Numbered from the stretch's first letter, positions 32,016-41,607 are shown. The stretch is DNA of 64,000 nt from Spirochaetales bacterium (GCA_016839055.1 JAEKNX010000006.1:245000-308999), one strand, 5' to 3'. Translations and numbers: made by a program. The notes: generated by a model from the letters alone, not told the origin.

Positions 32016-33089
32016 GTGCGTTTGTCTCTATCTCGAAGAACAGATGATACAGGAAATGTACTACAGGAAAGCAAGGTGTATTCATTAAGAGCTACGACGG
32101 GTAGAGATCTCGTCTTTCAGAGTAACGGAAAGTGGCTCTATCCTCTATTTGAACTGGAAGAACATATTAAAAGGCATTGTATAACTCCCGGGGATATTTA
32201 TCTTGAAGACAAGATTGCCGGACGTGCCGCGGCTTCCCTGATGATCAGGATGGGTATAAAGAGGGTTAGAATAAGGCTCCTCAGCCGTTACGCTCTCGAT
32301 CTGTTTGAAAAACATGATGTAAACTGCAGCTATGATAAGCTTGTCGACAAAATTGATTGTCGCACCGAAGACCTCATCACGGCAGGGATGTCGATAGATG
32401 ATACTTATAGATTCTTAAGAAAGCGGGCGGGATTTATTGCGGGACTTTCTCTGAAGATTGATAATATAACCGCCGGCTATGACGGCAGGGATGTACTTTC
32501 CGGATTGTCGCTTGAGCTCGAAGCGGGCGGACAGCTTATTGTTACAGGAGAGAACGGGAGCGGGAAATCAACTCTGCTCAGGGCCGTTCTCGGACTTGTT
32601 CCGGTTAGGGCAGGTGCGGTACTGATAGACGGAAAGCCCGCCCTGACCGAAGTCGCGGGAGGGAAGGCGGCCTATCTGAACCAGATAGACAATTCAAACA
32701 GAGACCCCGTATCGGCTGAAGAGGTTGTCCGCATAGGTTTTGCTTCAAAACGTCTCCGGAAGGATGAGGCGGACTATAAGCTTGAACTCGCGATGCGCAG
32801 GACCGGATGTTTCGACCTTGCCGCACGCGATTTTCATGAGCTCTCGGGAGGTGAAAAGCAGAAGGTCTCTCTATCCAGATGTCTCTGTCAAGAACCCGGC
32901 ATTTTTTTGATGGATGAGCCTACGTCATTTCTCGATTCCGGGGCCAACCGGGAGTTTGTATCCATTCTCGGAGAACTTCTACTCGTTGAGATGCCGACGA
33001 TCATCATAGTAAGCCATGACCGCGGTTTGATAGGGTCTATCGGCTGGTCTGTAAAACATCTATCAGGCGGACGGCTGTCAGATGATTAG
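32016..33089 (+). CDS. DUF1893 domain fused to metal-type ABC transporter ATPase
   Basis: A 357-aa protein. Residues about 15-130 match DUF1893, a cytidine-deaminase-like fold (GKWLYPLFELEEH, EDKIAGRAAASLMIRMGIKRV, with Cys-containing ends). Residues about 145-357 are an ABC ATPase of the ZnuC/MntB class: Walker A GENGSGKST, signature LSGGEKQ, Walker B IFLMDEPT, H-loop VSHD. The next genes are the permease (8-bp overlap) and a metal-type binding protein, so it powers zinc or manganese uptake. The GTG start at 32016 is uncertain, with no clear ribosome site; an internal GTG at 32076 would still keep DUF1893. DUF1893 is usually a stand-alone small protein, so this fusion is notable. Confidence 0.8.
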   Translation: MRLSLSRRTDDTGNVLQESKVYSLRATTGRDLVFQSNGKWLYPLFELEEHIKRHCITPGDIYLEDKIAGRAAASLMIRMGIKRVRIRLLSRYALDLFEKHDVNCSYDKLVDKIDCRTEDLITAGMSIDDTYRFLRKRAGFIAGLSLKIDNITAGYDGRDVLSGLSLELEAGGQLIVTGENGSGKSTLLRAVLGLVPVRAGAVLIDGKPALTEVAGGKAAYLNQIDNSNRDPVSAEEVVRIGFASKRLRKDEADYKLELAMRRTGCFDLAARDFHELSGGEKQKVSLSRCLCQEPGIFLMDEPTSFLDSGANREFVSILGELLLVEMPTIIIVSHDRGLIGSIGWSVKHLSGGRLSDD

Positions 33090-33894
33090 TTCCATGCTTG
33101 AAATAATCCTTCTCCCGCCTGTTATGAAGGGCTTTATCTCGCTCATGGTCGTTTCAGCCGTTTTTCCGATTTCCGGGGTCATGATTCTCCGGATGAATCT
33201 GCTGCAGATGAGGTTTATGCTGACCCACGGTGTTATCCTCGGCGGAGCCCTCTCGTTGGTTATAGGCGCGCCTCAGCTGCCGGTAATCATTGCTGTCAAC
33301 CTTCTTGTTGTACTGCTGCTTATTAAGCTGTCGGATGATGATTCTGGAAATCCGGGAAGGATAAGCGTTTTACTCATGGTTCTTACTATCGGTCTCGCCG
33401 GAATTTTGATGCACAAGTTCAAGGTTGCAGCCCGTGATACCCTTTCGATTCTCTGGGGCAGTCCATTTACCCTGAATGTCTCGGATATGATTATCATTTT
33501 GTTTATCGCCGCCGTCCTGCTTATTTATGCAATTGCCGGATTCAGTAGAATGAACGCGGTGTTCTTTAATGCAGATCTGGCGCAGAGCGCCGGTGTGAAT
33601 GTCCGTCTGCACCGAACTATGATAATTATTATTATTTCTCTAACAACCGCGGCGGCTATCAAGCTTATGGGGGCTTTACTCGTGGATGCTCTGATTATTC
33701 TGCCGGCCTTCATTGCCGCATCATTCTCGGGCAGTCTGAAAAAATCATTGATTAATGCCTCGCTTTTAGGCGCGGTATTCGGTTTCGGCGGGTTTTACCT
33801 GTCTGTTCAATTTGATCTGCCTCTGAGCGGCAGTATTTCAATCCTCGGCGGAGCAGCCTACCTATTAGTGCGGCTTAGAAGGAAGAGTTTATGA
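33082..33894 (+). CDS. zinc/manganese-type ABC transporter permease
   Basis: A 270-aa polytopic protein of the ABC-3 family (ZnuB/MntC type) with about eight transmembrane segments. The family pattern MGALLVDALIILPAFIAASF near residues 192-211 is present. It overlaps the ATPase gene by 8 bp and the binding-protein gene by 4 bp (ATGA), a tight three-gene transport operon. Metal choice cannot be read from the permease. Confidence 0.88.
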   Translation: MISSMLEIILLPPVMKGFISLMVVSAVFPISGVMILRMNLLQMRFMLTHGVILGGALSLVIGAPQLPVIIAVNLLVVLLLIKLSDDDSGNPGRISVLLMVLTIGLAGILMHKFKVAARDTLSILWGSPFTLNVSDMIIILFIAAVLLIYAIAGFSRMNAVFFNADLAQSAGVNVRLHRTMIIIIISLTTAAAIKLMGALLVDALIILPAFIAASFSGSLKKSLINASLLGAVFGFGGFYLSVQFDLPLSGSISILGGAAYLLVRLRRKSL

Positions 33895-34661
33895 GATTAC
33901 AAAAGAAAATAGGGGGAACTTTTACTGCCCTCCTGATTTTATTTATCAGTGTTTCTGCAGGAACCGCCGATGCGGAATCAATTATTGCCACCACCAGCTG
34001 GACAGCGGCATTCGCCCTGGCTGCAGGAGCCGAATATGTTGCGGTACTTGCCCCTGCGGAGATGCTGCATCCATCCGAGTATGAACTGACGCCGGCTGAT
34101 ATATTGAAGCTGAAAAAGGCTGATCTGATAATATATGCAGGTTACGAGGTCATGGTAGGGGCGCTGAAAGAGAGTCTTGGTATTCCTGAAGAAAAATTAC
34201 TGCAGATTGAAACCAGGCATGATATAAAGACAATAGAGCAATCGCTCATGAAAATAGGACATAGGCTCGGAACAGTCTCTGAAGCCGAAAAAAATATATC
34301 CGATATCACGAAGGTAATTATCGCCGGGCGCGAATCACTATCGGGGGCGGGTATAGTGAAAAGCAGCACCTGGGTTCATTCTTTTCAGCGGCCACTGGCC
34401 GGAAGTCTCGGCCTTGGTTTTTCATATGCCTTCGGTCCGCAGCCTCTGACCGCTGTTGAAATAGCGGGTGCCGGGAAGCAGGAGGTGAAGCTGGTGATCG
34501 ACAATGTGCACAATCCCGTCTCGGGACCTCTAAGCGCCGCCTTTCCGGATGTTAAAACGGCGGTCTGGAGGAATTTTCCTGAGGTTCTGTCTGATTCTGC
34601 ATTAAAGGATGTTATCAGCGGAAACATTGAAAGGCTGAAAATACTCTATGGTGTTGAATAA
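33891..34661 (+). CDS. metal-binding substrate protein of ABC transporter (ZnuA-like)
   Basis: A 256-aa cluster A-I binding protein with a signal peptide (GTFTALLILFISVSAGTADA). The HPSEYELTPADILKLKKADLIIYAGYE segment carries the first metal-ligand His. Further His residues in STWVHSF and DNVHNP are candidate ligands; the normal HDAFGYF site is altered. It is shorter than ZnuA and lacks its His-rich loop, which in ZnuA is a zinc hallmark, so manganese or iron are as likely as zinc. The start overlaps the permease stop by 4 bp. Confidence 0.82.
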   Translation: MRLQKKIGGTFTALLILFISVSAGTADAESIIATTSWTAAFALAAGAEYVAVLAPAEMLHPSEYELTPADILKLKKADLIIYAGYEVMVGALKESLGIPEEKLLQIETRHDIKTIEQSLMKIGHRLGTVSEAEKNISDITKVIIAGRESLSGAGIVKSSTWVHSFQRPLAGSLGLGFSYAFGPQPLTAVEIAGAGKQEVKLVIDNVHNPVSGPLSAAFPDVKTAVWRNFPEVLSDSALKDVISGNIERLKILYGVE

Positions 34662-34667
34662 GAAAGC

Positions 34668-35069
34668 GTGGCTGATTATAAAGAGATAGGAGTAATTCCT
34701 TATTATTATAAAAACAACTCTTACAGGTTTGTTCTCGTAACAAGCAGGAAGAAACCGTCCTCCTGGATCTTTCCGAAGGGCCAGCCTGAAGATGAGCGGA
34801 CAGACCGGGAAATTGCCATTAACGAGGCTTTTGAGGAGGCCGGAGTAATCGGTACTATTCAGGGTAAGGCCATTAAGGTGACAGTCCAGGAGAAGAATCG
34901 CTTGGTTCTCTATAAGCTTTATCCTTTCAAAATCAGCCGAATCTGTCAGATGTGGCCGGAACGAAAGCTTCGGCGGCGGTGTTTTCTCCGGCCCGAGAAT
35001 GCGCTGAAAGAGCTTCGCAGGAAGCCCTATGCCCAGGCTCTTTCGCTTTTCCTGGACGAGAGGCGCTGA
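34668..35069 (+). CDS. Nudix hydrolase
   Basis: A 133-aa protein with the Nudix fold. The box region is GQPEDERTDREIAINEAFEEAGVIG, which keeps the EA.EEAG core, preceded by WIFPKGQ as in diadenosine- or diphosphoinositol-polyphosphate-type hydrolases. GTG start, 6 bp after the binding-protein gene. It lies directly opposite ppk, the stop codons being adjacent. A polyphosphate or Ap4A substrate is possible from the WxFPKG family type, but unproven. Confidence 0.8.
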   Translation: MADYKEIGVIPYYYKNNSYRFVLVTSRKKPSSWIFPKGQPEDERTDREIAINEAFEEAGVIGTIQGKAIKVTVQEKNRLVLYKLYPFKISRICQMWPERKLRRRCFLRPENALKELRRKPYAQALSLFLDERR

Positions 35070-37136
35070 TTATTCTATTTTATTCGTCTTAACCAGATAG
35101 TCGTACACTGCGTCCTGTGACCGGACAATCTTAGTCTCCTTGTCGGCATGTTTTACCAGGTTGCTCATTTCCGGGTCGAGAATTCTTGCCTTATAATTAT
35201 CCTGCCATTGAATCTCGAAAATATCCTTCAGCTTTTTTTTCAGGTTCGACTGATAGATAGGGCAGGTTACTTCGACTCGGCGGTCAATGTTCCTCGTCTG
35301 CCAGTCTGCGGAGCCGATGAAGGTCAGATTTTCTCCCTCATGGCTGAAGATGCAGAACCGCGAATGTTCGAGGTATTTATCTACAATGCTTATGGCCTCG
35401 ATGTTTTCACTTAATCCGGAGATTCCCGGGGTCATTATAAATCTGCTGCGACAGATGAGTTGGATCTTTACCCCGACTTGTGAGGCCTCATAGAGTTTTT
35501 CTCCAAGCTGCTTATCGGCAAGGTTGTTGATCTTTATTTTAATCCAGGCTTCTTTATTCATTTTTGCCTGTTTAATCTCAAAATCAATAAGAGAGTTCAA
35601 TCTTTTTCGCGCGTTTACGGGGGAAACGAGAAGGTGCTTGAATATTCCGTTGTAATTAATATTTCTTTCCAGAAAATCAAAGAGATTACTAACCTCATTG
35701 CCAATTTCCTGATCAGAAGTCAGGAGGCAACAGTCGGTGTAGAGTCTAGCTGTATCCTCATTGAAATTGCCTGTCCCGATACTGCAGTAGCGTACAAGCT
35801 GCTTTTTCTCTCTCCGGGTGATCATGCAGAGTTTTGAATGTACCTTGAGCCCGCTTATGCCAAAGAGAATTTTCACTCCTTCGTTCTTAAGTCTGTTTGC
35901 CCAGTATATATTGTTTTCTTCATCAAATCGGGCCTGGAGCTCAAGCAGTACGGTAACATCCTTTCCATTTCTTCTTGCGTTTATCAGCGCATTTGCGATA
36001 CTTGAGAACTTGGCAACCCGGTATAGGGTTATTTTAATACTCTCTACTCCCGGATCAATCGATGCATCTCTGATGAAATCGATCATCGTGCTGAAAGTGT
36101 GGTATGGAAAAAACAGGAGAATATCCCGCTTCTTAATTGAAGAGAATATCCGCTTCGACTGGTCGATGCTGGAATGCCTGAAGGGCTGATTGAGGGTAGT
36201 TGTCGGTAGACCGGCAACAGCTGGAAGGCTCAGAAGATCTTTAAGTTTATGATACCGGCCTCCTGCTGACAGAGTGTCCAGCCGGTGCATTCTGTTCTTT
36301 TTGATGAAAAGGTTCAGCATTTTGGCAGGCATTTTCTGATCATAAACGAGCCGGATTATACCACCCTCTTTTCTCCTTCTAACTCCTTCAGAGATCTTGT
36401 TCAGATAACTTACTGAGATGTCATCCTCATCAATGTCTAGTTCGGCGTCCCGGGTGATTTTGAAATTATAGGAGTGATAGCTGTTGAAGTTGTGAACCGA
36501 GTAGATGCCCGGAAGTCCGAATCTTACGACCTCGTCTATCATTATTATGTGGGTCTCATCTTCTGAGTAGGGAAGCCTAAGGAAGCGGGGCAGGGCCCTC
36601 GTTGGTATTTCGATGATACTATATTTGGTTGTTGATTTGTTTTTCTTCTGCAGCTCGACGGCAAGATATAATGAATTATCTTTCAGATATGGAAACTCAA
36701 AACGGTTATCCAGGATCATCGGGAAAATCTGAGGTCTGACATGGTCGTAAAAATAATTAAGGACAAATTCCTGCTGTTTTTCATTCAGTTTGTTTTTATT
36801 AAGGATGAAGATTTTTTCATCTTTCAGTTCTTCCATTAATCCTGCATACAGTGTTTCGGTACGCTCACGCTGCTCGTGAACAATTCGCTGGACTTCCCGC
36901 ATGACTTCCTCAGGATCCTCGGCGAGATAGCGTCGGTTGTTACCGCTCATTAAGCAAAACTTCTTTAGCATAGCAACTCTTACCCTGAAAAATTCATCCT
37001 GGTTGGATGAGAATATGCCGAGAAATTTTATTCTGTCTCCAAGAAGGTTTCGCTTGTCTTCGGCTTCCTGGAGGACTCTTTCATTGAAGGAGAGCCAGCT
37101 GACTTCTTTATTGATAAAACGCTTGTTTGTTTCCAT
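35070..37136 (-). CDS. ppk: polyphosphate kinase
   Basis: A 688-aa PPK1-type enzyme that makes polyphosphate from ATP reversibly. Seen: the N-terminal FINKEVSWLSFNERVLQEA, FFPYHTFSTMIDFIRDA, IKITLYRVA, HSKLCMITRRE with the autophosphorylated His near residue 425, GTGNFNE, and the second C-terminal domain with HSRFCIFSHEGE and SADWQTRN. Length and domains are complete. It follows pfkA by 18 bp on the same strand, so the two are probably one transcript, linking energy storage with glycolysis. The stop codon is adjacent to that of the Nudix gene. Confidence 0.95.
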   Translation of the reverse strand: METNKRFINKEVSWLSFNERVLQEAEDKRNLLGDRIKFLGIFSSNQDEFFRVRVAMLKKFCLMSGNNRRYLAEDPEEVMREVQRIVHEQRERTETLYAGLMEELKDEKIFILNKNKLNEKQQEFVLNYFYDHVRPQIFPMILDNRFEFPYLKDNSLYLAVELQKKNKSTTKYSIIEIPTRALPRFLRLPYSEDETHIIMIDEVVRFGLPGIYSVHNFNSYHSYNFKITRDAELDIDEDDISVSYLNKISEGVRRRKEGGIIRLVYDQKMPAKMLNLFIKKNRMHRLDTLSAGGRYHKLKDLLSLPAVAGLPTTTLNQPFRHSSIDQSKRIFSSIKKRDILLFFPYHTFSTMIDFIRDASIDPGVESIKITLYRVAKFSSIANALINARRNGKDVTVLLELQARFDEENNIYWANRLKNEGVKILFGISGLKVHSKLCMITRREKKQLVRYCSIGTGNFNEDTARLYTDCCLLTSDQEIGNEVSNLFDFLERNINYNGIFKHLLVSPVNARKRLNSLIDFEIKQAKMNKEAWIKIKINNLADKQLGEKLYEASQVGVKIQLICRSRFIMTPGISGLSENIEAISIVDKYLEHSRFCIFSHEGENLTFIGSADWQTRNIDRRVEVTCPIYQSNLKKKLKDIFEIQWQDNYKARILDPEMSNLVKHADKETKIVRSQDAVYDYLVKTNKIE

Positions 37137-37154
37137 TCTTTAACTTCTTCCGGA

Positions 37155-38216
37155 TTAGAGTTTCGCGCCGAAGCAGGTGTCCAGTGAGCGCGCGTGCTGA
37201 ATAAGAGGGTAATCATCAGGAACAAGTTTCAGTTTACCTGCCACCTCGCTAAGCGGCAGTGATATCAGCTTTCGGTTATGGATAGCCGCCATCTCACCAA
37301 ATTTTCCTTCAGAAATCATCTGCGCGGCATGAGCACCGAGTTCGGTTGCAAGTATCCTGTCCGCGGGAGATGGGGACCCCCCCCTCTGGATGTAGCCGAG
37401 GATTGTTTCTCTGGTTTCAAGACCTGTATCGCTCTGGATCAGATCTGAGATATAGGCCCCCGCAGAGATATGCCGCTTATTCTCTGTTTTTTTCAGGGGG
37501 ATTTTGATGCCTTCCGCGACAACAACAATAGAATACGGCTTGCCTTCGTCATAGCGTCTGAGTATGTAATTTTTAATAATTTCCCGCTTAAACGGAATTT
37601 CCGGAATAAGGATGACGTCACCCCCGCCCGCGACTCCAGAGAAGAGGGTGAGCCAGCCGGCCTGATGACCCATCACCTCAACAACCATTATCCGTTTATG
37701 GGAGTTGGCGGTTGAATGAACCCGGTCTATGGCTTCGGTGGCAATATTGACTGCAGAATCGAACCCAAACGTAACGTCTGTTCCCCATACATCATTATCG
37801 ATGGTTTTAGGAATGCCTATCGTATTTATTCCGGCTTCATATAGTTTTGAGGCGGTTTTCATTGTACCGTTGCCTCCTATGCAGACCACACAGTCAAGGC
37901 CGAGATTGTTGTAGTTTTCTTTTATCTGTTCCGGTTTGCTTTGTACGTAGTTGTTGTATTCATCATGTTTGAAGGGCTTTTCTCTCGAAGTTCCAAGGAT
38001 GGTGCCGCCGACAGTCAGTATGCCGGAGAGATCTCTGACTGACAGTTTTTTAAACTCGCCGTTTACAAGGCCGAGATAGCCTGATGAAAAACCATAGACC
38101 TCCATTCCGTATTTCAGTGCTGCCGTCTTTCCGACGCCTCTAATCGCGGCGTTTAGTCCGGGACAGTCGCCGCCTGCTGTCAGGATTCCAATTTTCATTC
38201 CCTTTGTTGAGGTCAT
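37155..38216 (-). CDS. pfkA: 6-phosphofructokinase
   Basis: A 353-aa protein. It has GILTAGGDCPGLNAAIRG, CIGGNGTMK, PKTIDNDVWGT with catalytic TIDND, VMGHQAGW and GYIQRGGSPSP. At the two residues used to tell phosphate donors apart it has Gly (as in ATP enzymes) in GGNG and Lys in PKTIDND (as in PPi enzymes). The Gly-Lys pair is known from ATP-using group III enzymes, so ATP is the better guess. The Asn in GGNGT replaces the usual metal-site Asp (GGDGT), which is unusual. ATG 38216 is preceded by GGAG. A run of eight C at 37377-37384 lies within the gene. Confidence 0.92.
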   Translation of the reverse strand: MTSTKGMKIGILTAGGDCPGLNAAIRGVGKTAALKYGMEVYGFSSGYLGLVNGEFKKLSVRDLSGILTVGGTILGTSREKPFKHDEYNNYVQSKPEQIKENYNNLGLDCVVCIGGNGTMKTASKLYEAGINTIGIPKTIDNDVWGTDVTFGFDSAVNIATEAIDRVHSTANSHKRIMVVEVMGHQAGWLTLFSGVAGGGDVILIPEIPFKREIIKNYILRRYDEGKPYSIVVVAEGIKIPLKKTENKRHISAGAYISDLIQSDTGLETRETILGYIQRGGSPSPADRILATELGAHAAQMISEGKFGEMAAIHNRKLISLPLSEVAGKLKLVPDDYPLIQHARSLDTCFGAKL

Positions 38217-38316
38217 GGCTTCACTCCGTTTTATTGGTTCAACTCTAATTCTAATTCTATTTAAAATTGATAGATTATGCCAATTAATTATTCATGAATA
38301 TCAATCATTTCGCGAA

Positions 38317-39222
38317 TTAGCGCGATGTAGGGGATATTACCGGAACGCAGATATCGACAATCGAACTGTATTTATCAGGATTATCTATTTTGTTCGGATA
38401 GAGTTCGAAGCAGTGTCCATCCGCCGGCAGGAGTCCGAGCTTCGGCAGCCAGTATCGGTAGACCTGGTTCCAGGCCGTTCCGTACTGATCATCTCTCAGG
38501 CGATATCTACAGACAAGATATTCGCCGCCCTGAAGCTGCATCTTGTCGAAGTCGCCTCCGGTTTTTGTTGTCTCGGGAACTGATATTCCAAGCGATATCC
38601 TGAGGCGGTTGTCGTCGGTAATCTCGGTCGGATCATTATAGACTACGATATTTTCACATTCCGGTGTCAGCAGGTTTTTGGATGCGGCCCAGGATGTGAG
38701 TTTATTGTAGAGATAGATAAAAAGCGATGAATCACCGGCATAGGCGCCGGTGTGCCGGATGAAGGCAATGGAAAAACCGTCAAGTTTCCTTATCTCGAAG
38801 GACAGGGCCTTGACTTCTCCGTCAACCTTTTTCCCCGGCCTGATTGCAGGATAAGCCGCTTCCAGCTCTCCCTGATGTCCTGTTTTGTTTTTATTCTTTC
38901 TCCATCCTGAAGGCGAGATTGAAAATCTCTTTTTAAATGCCGCGCTGAACCCTGTTGCGTCTTCAAATCCGGAGGCAAGGGCAAGGTTTGCAATTGATAC
39001 TGATGAATCGGTTAAAAGAGTTTCTGCCGCTTTTTCGATACTCAGTCTAACTATGGTTTCATAGAGTGATTCATCGGTGAAAGCATGGAATATACGGTGG
39101 AAATGGAATTTTGACAAACCCGCCGCATCGGAGATCTCTTCGAGGCTGAGTTTTCTTCCTAGATTATTCCTGATAAAATCAATCGTTGAATTTATTTTTT
39201 CTATATATATTTTCTCACTCAT
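38317..39222 (-). CDS. AraC-family regulator with GyrI-like effector domain
   Basis: A 301-aa protein. Two helix-turn-helix motifs occupy residues about 5-105 (KLSLEEISDAAGLSKFHFHRIFH and SIANLALASGFEDATGFSAAFKKRF, AraC family). A GyrI/Rob-type ligand domain follows (about 140-300). Such proteins often bind hydrophobic drugs or toxins and control exporters or redox genes; none is adjacent. Start 39222 is chosen over 39231 because a TATAAT on this strand (39235-39230) overlaps the earlier ATG and ends 7 nt before 39222. There is no ribosome site. Confidence 0.85.
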   Translation of the reverse strand: MSEKIYIEKINSTIDFIRNNLGRKLSLEEISDAAGLSKFHFHRIFHAFTDESLYETIVRLSIEKAAETLLTDSSVSIANLALASGFEDATGFSAAFKKRFSISPSGWRKNKNKTGHQGELEAAYPAIRPGKKVDGEVKALSFEIRKLDGFSIAFIRHTGAYAGDSSLFIYLYNKLTSWAASKNLLTPECENIVVYNDPTEITDDNRLRISLGISVPETTKTGGDFDKMQLQGGEYLVCRYRLRDDQYGTAWNQVYRYWLPKLGLLPADGHCFELYPNKIDNPDKYSSIVDICVPVISPTSR

Positions 39223-39380
39223 TATTATCATTATATCATAATAAAAAGAGTCAGTTATACCGAATTAAGCGGCAGCTGGATATTTTTTAAGCTTTGAATT
39301 GACGCCTTCCCGCCCTTGCGTCCTCCCGAGACCGCTGCCGAACTCTATCTGAAGCAGATCCTCCGGGTTCCTTTCGATTC

Positions 39381-39420
39381 AAAACGGTGATAGTTCCTCC
39401 TGTCGGATTAACTATCACCG
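39381..39420 (-). terminator. terminator after lipoprotein gene
   Basis: CGGTGATAGTT / AACTATCACCG, a perfect 11-bp stem with a 14-nt loop. On the reverse strand a run of four T follows. It lies 18 bp beyond the lipoprotein stop. Confidence 0.7.
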
Positions 39421-39437
39421 CCGAGAATGAGTTAATC

Positions 39438-40592
39438 TTAGTCCGCGAGGAAGGTGAAGGTTGTCCCGGGAGCCGAGCTCAGGGCCTTGATTGCGGCAGG
39501 AGTCAGCGAGAAGGTCAGCGTCCCGGTGTCTCCAAGAACATAGGCTGCGTCGGCCGGAAAGGTTGTTGCGTTTCCCATATAACCTGCAACCGAATCGTAG
39601 GCTATAGGGTTGGTCAGGCTGAGCACGAACTCTATGTCATCAGGAATATCCGCCGTATCCATACCGGATAGTGTCGTTCCAAGGCTTGTTCCGTCCGTGA
39701 TTGTTCCGGGAGTCTGGCTAAGCAGTGAATCAAGATCCACACTATTTTCAGTTTCGAGCCATATAAACAGAATATCGAGAAATGAGTTTTTGATATTCTG
39801 TGCTTCGGTTACAGTCGTCACCGTTGAGAGAGGGAAGTAGAGGGCCACCTTTGCCTTTGTGCCGTCGCTGCTTGTGAATGCCTTGAACATATAGGTCCGG
39901 TCGGAGGTATAGTTCTGGGTATAAGTTACGTGTCCGCCGAAGACGAAGTTGTAACTCACCCCGCCCTCGAAGATGATATTGCCTGAGGCATTCTTGGTCG
40001 CGTTAAAGTATAGGCTGACAGGGTAGGTGTCCTCGGCCGTGCCTGGGCTTATTATCATCCAGCCTTGTAATACCGGAAAGGTTCCTGTCTCATCATAAAA
40101 AACCTTAATCTTCTCGAGAGAGCTCGTCGCGTCTTCCTCGCTGTAGTATATTACTCCCTTCACCGTGCCTGGTGTGTAGTTAATCTGAAGATAGGGGGCT
40201 ACCGATCCGCTCGAAGTGAACTCAATTCTTTTGGAATAAACGCGTGCGGTTTCTGTTGTAACAACAACGGTGTCGCCATTGTCCTGAGTTCCTGTCCATG
40301 AATCCGGAACGACCACCGCGTTTAGGGCATCTATTATACTATTGACGTTTGTAAGGACTTCTTCCGCAATTTTGAGTGAGTTGCGAAACGGTTCAAAGAA
40401 ATCATCTGCGGTTCCTCCTGCAGATGTTGCCCTGGATGCTCCTTTTGCCTCTGGCTCGGTGAGGGCCTCCGGAACAGAAAGTGAAGATTTAGGAATATCA
40501 CCAGTTGTGAGCGCTCCGTCACCGCAAGAAAAGAACATCGTCGAGAATGCGGCGATGAGAAATAATAATAAAATATTTTTGGAAATTTTCAT
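39438..40592 (-). CDS. unknown lipoprotein
   Basis: A 384-aa protein with a lipoprotein signal (ILLLFLIAAFSTMFFSC, lipobox Cys about residue 23). The mature part has no family I recognise. It begins with a flexible Ser/Ala/Glu-rich linker and continues with beta-rich sequence. AGGAGAGG precedes the ATG and a terminator follows the stop, so it is a single-gene unit. Likely an outer-surface or periplasmic lipoprotein. A third of its residues are Ser, Thr, Gly or Ala. Confidence 0.7.
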   Translation of the reverse strand: MKISKNILLLFLIAAFSTMFFSCGDGALTTGDIPKSSLSVPEALTEPEAKGASRATSAGGTADDFFEPFRNSLKIAEEVLTNVNSIIDALNAVVVPDSWTGTQDNGDTVVVTTETARVYSKRIEFTSSGSVAPYLQINYTPGTVKGVIYYSEEDATSSLEKIKVFYDETGTFPVLQGWMIISPGTAEDTYPVSLYFNATKNASGNIIFEGGVSYNFVFGGHVTYTQNYTSDRTYMFKAFTSSDGTKAKVALYFPLSTVTTVTEAQNIKNSFLDILFIWLETENSVDLDSLLSQTPGTITDGTSLGTTLSGMDTADIPDDIEFVLSLTNPIAYDSVAGYMGNATTFPADAAYVLGDTGTLTFSLTPAAIKALSSAPGTTFTFLAD

Positions 40593-40722
40593 AATCCTCT
40601 CCTGTAAATTAAATTAAATTCACATCCTGCTAATCAGATTATCAAGTATGTATAAGTGTAATACATATAGTTATTAATTCAAGTTTAGATGAGGGGAAAG
40701 TCGAGGGTTTTATCGGTCGGCG

Positions 40723-41607
40723 TTAAAATCCGGAAAGAACTTCAGTGATTGCCTCTACAAAGCCGGTTTCCCTGCCTAATCCTAGCATGCGGAGCCGCGA
40801 GGTATCAAGATGAGCGTCTAACGGCCGGGGAGCGGCATCCGGATCAGGGGTCGCCCTTTGAATCAGGTTTTTATCTATACCGAGGGCCTCGGCCATTACC
40901 AGGGCTATCTCGTATTTGGTGTAGGGTGTCTCGGCGCTCCAGTGGTAGATTCCGCTTATATCCTCACCCTGATAAAGCCTCTCGGCCATGCCGGTGATTA
41001 CTTCCGCGATATCCTCGGTATGGGTCGGGTATCTGACAGCCTCATCATCATGAAACGAAGGTTTGTCGTAGGTTATGTTTTCGGCAATTACGGTAACGGC
41101 GCTTTCACCCAGGTGTTCGACATTACCATACAGAATTGGAAGGCGGAGAATTATCTGCCGGGAACAGGTTGTAAGGCATATTATTTCCCCTTCCAGTTTC
41201 ATTCTGCCGTAGGTGTTCAGCGGGTTCGGCTCGTCTTCGGTTCCATAGGGAGGATTAGTACCGTCGAAGACATAGTCGGTGGACAAGTAGAGAATGGCCG
41301 CCCCCCGGGCTTCTGCTGCTTCTGCGAGCGTGCTGACGGCCGAGACATTCAGTTTTTCGGCATCCGCCGGATTTTTTTTGACAACATCGGGACGACGTTC
41401 CGCGGCACAGTGGATTATCAGATCCGGGGACAGGTCAGACACCGCCTTTATAACTGCGCTGCTGTCTGTCAGGTTCAGTTTAATGAGATTGTCCGAGCTG
41501 CGTGAAAAGAATGTCCCTGCAAGCTCAAAACCCGCAGCACTTTCAGATAGAGATTTATAGACAGCTCTTCCGAGCAGGCCGGATGCCCCGGTTAGAAGTA
41601 TTTTCAT
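40723..41607 (-). CDS. RmlD-like dTDP-4-dehydrorhamnose reductase family protein
   Basis: A 294-aa extended short-chain dehydrogenase. NAD(P) motif TGASGLLGRAVY; catalytic YGRMK with Thr/Ser in LSTDYVFDGTNPPYGTEDEPNPLNTYGRMK, the RmlD/MAT2B signature. It could complete dTDP-rhamnose synthesis, but no rmlABC genes are here; relatives act on other nucleotide sugars. The promoter (CTGACA, 17 bp, TATAAT) lies in the 3' end of the histidine kinase gene and ends 7 nt before the ATG, suggesting a leaderless message. Confidence 0.83.
   Translation of the reverse strand: MKILLTGASGLLGRAVYKSLSESAAGFELAGTFFSRSSDNLIKLNLTDSSAVIKAVSDLSPDLIIHCAAERRPDVVKKNPADAEKLNVSAVSTLAEAAEARGAAILYLSTDYVFDGTNPPYGTEDEPNPLNTYGRMKLEGEIICLTTCSRQIILRLPILYGNVEHLGESAVTVIAENITYDKPSFHDDEAVRYPTHTEDIAEVITGMAERLYQGEDISGIYHWSAETPYTKYEIALVMAEALGIDKNLIQRATPDPDAAPRPLDAHLDTSRLRMLGLGRETGFVEAITEVLSGF

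Noticed and set aside
37377..37384. C8 run in pfkA as phase-variable switch
   Set aside because: It is short and encodes conserved RGGSP, which explains the bases without invoking switching in a glycolytic gene.
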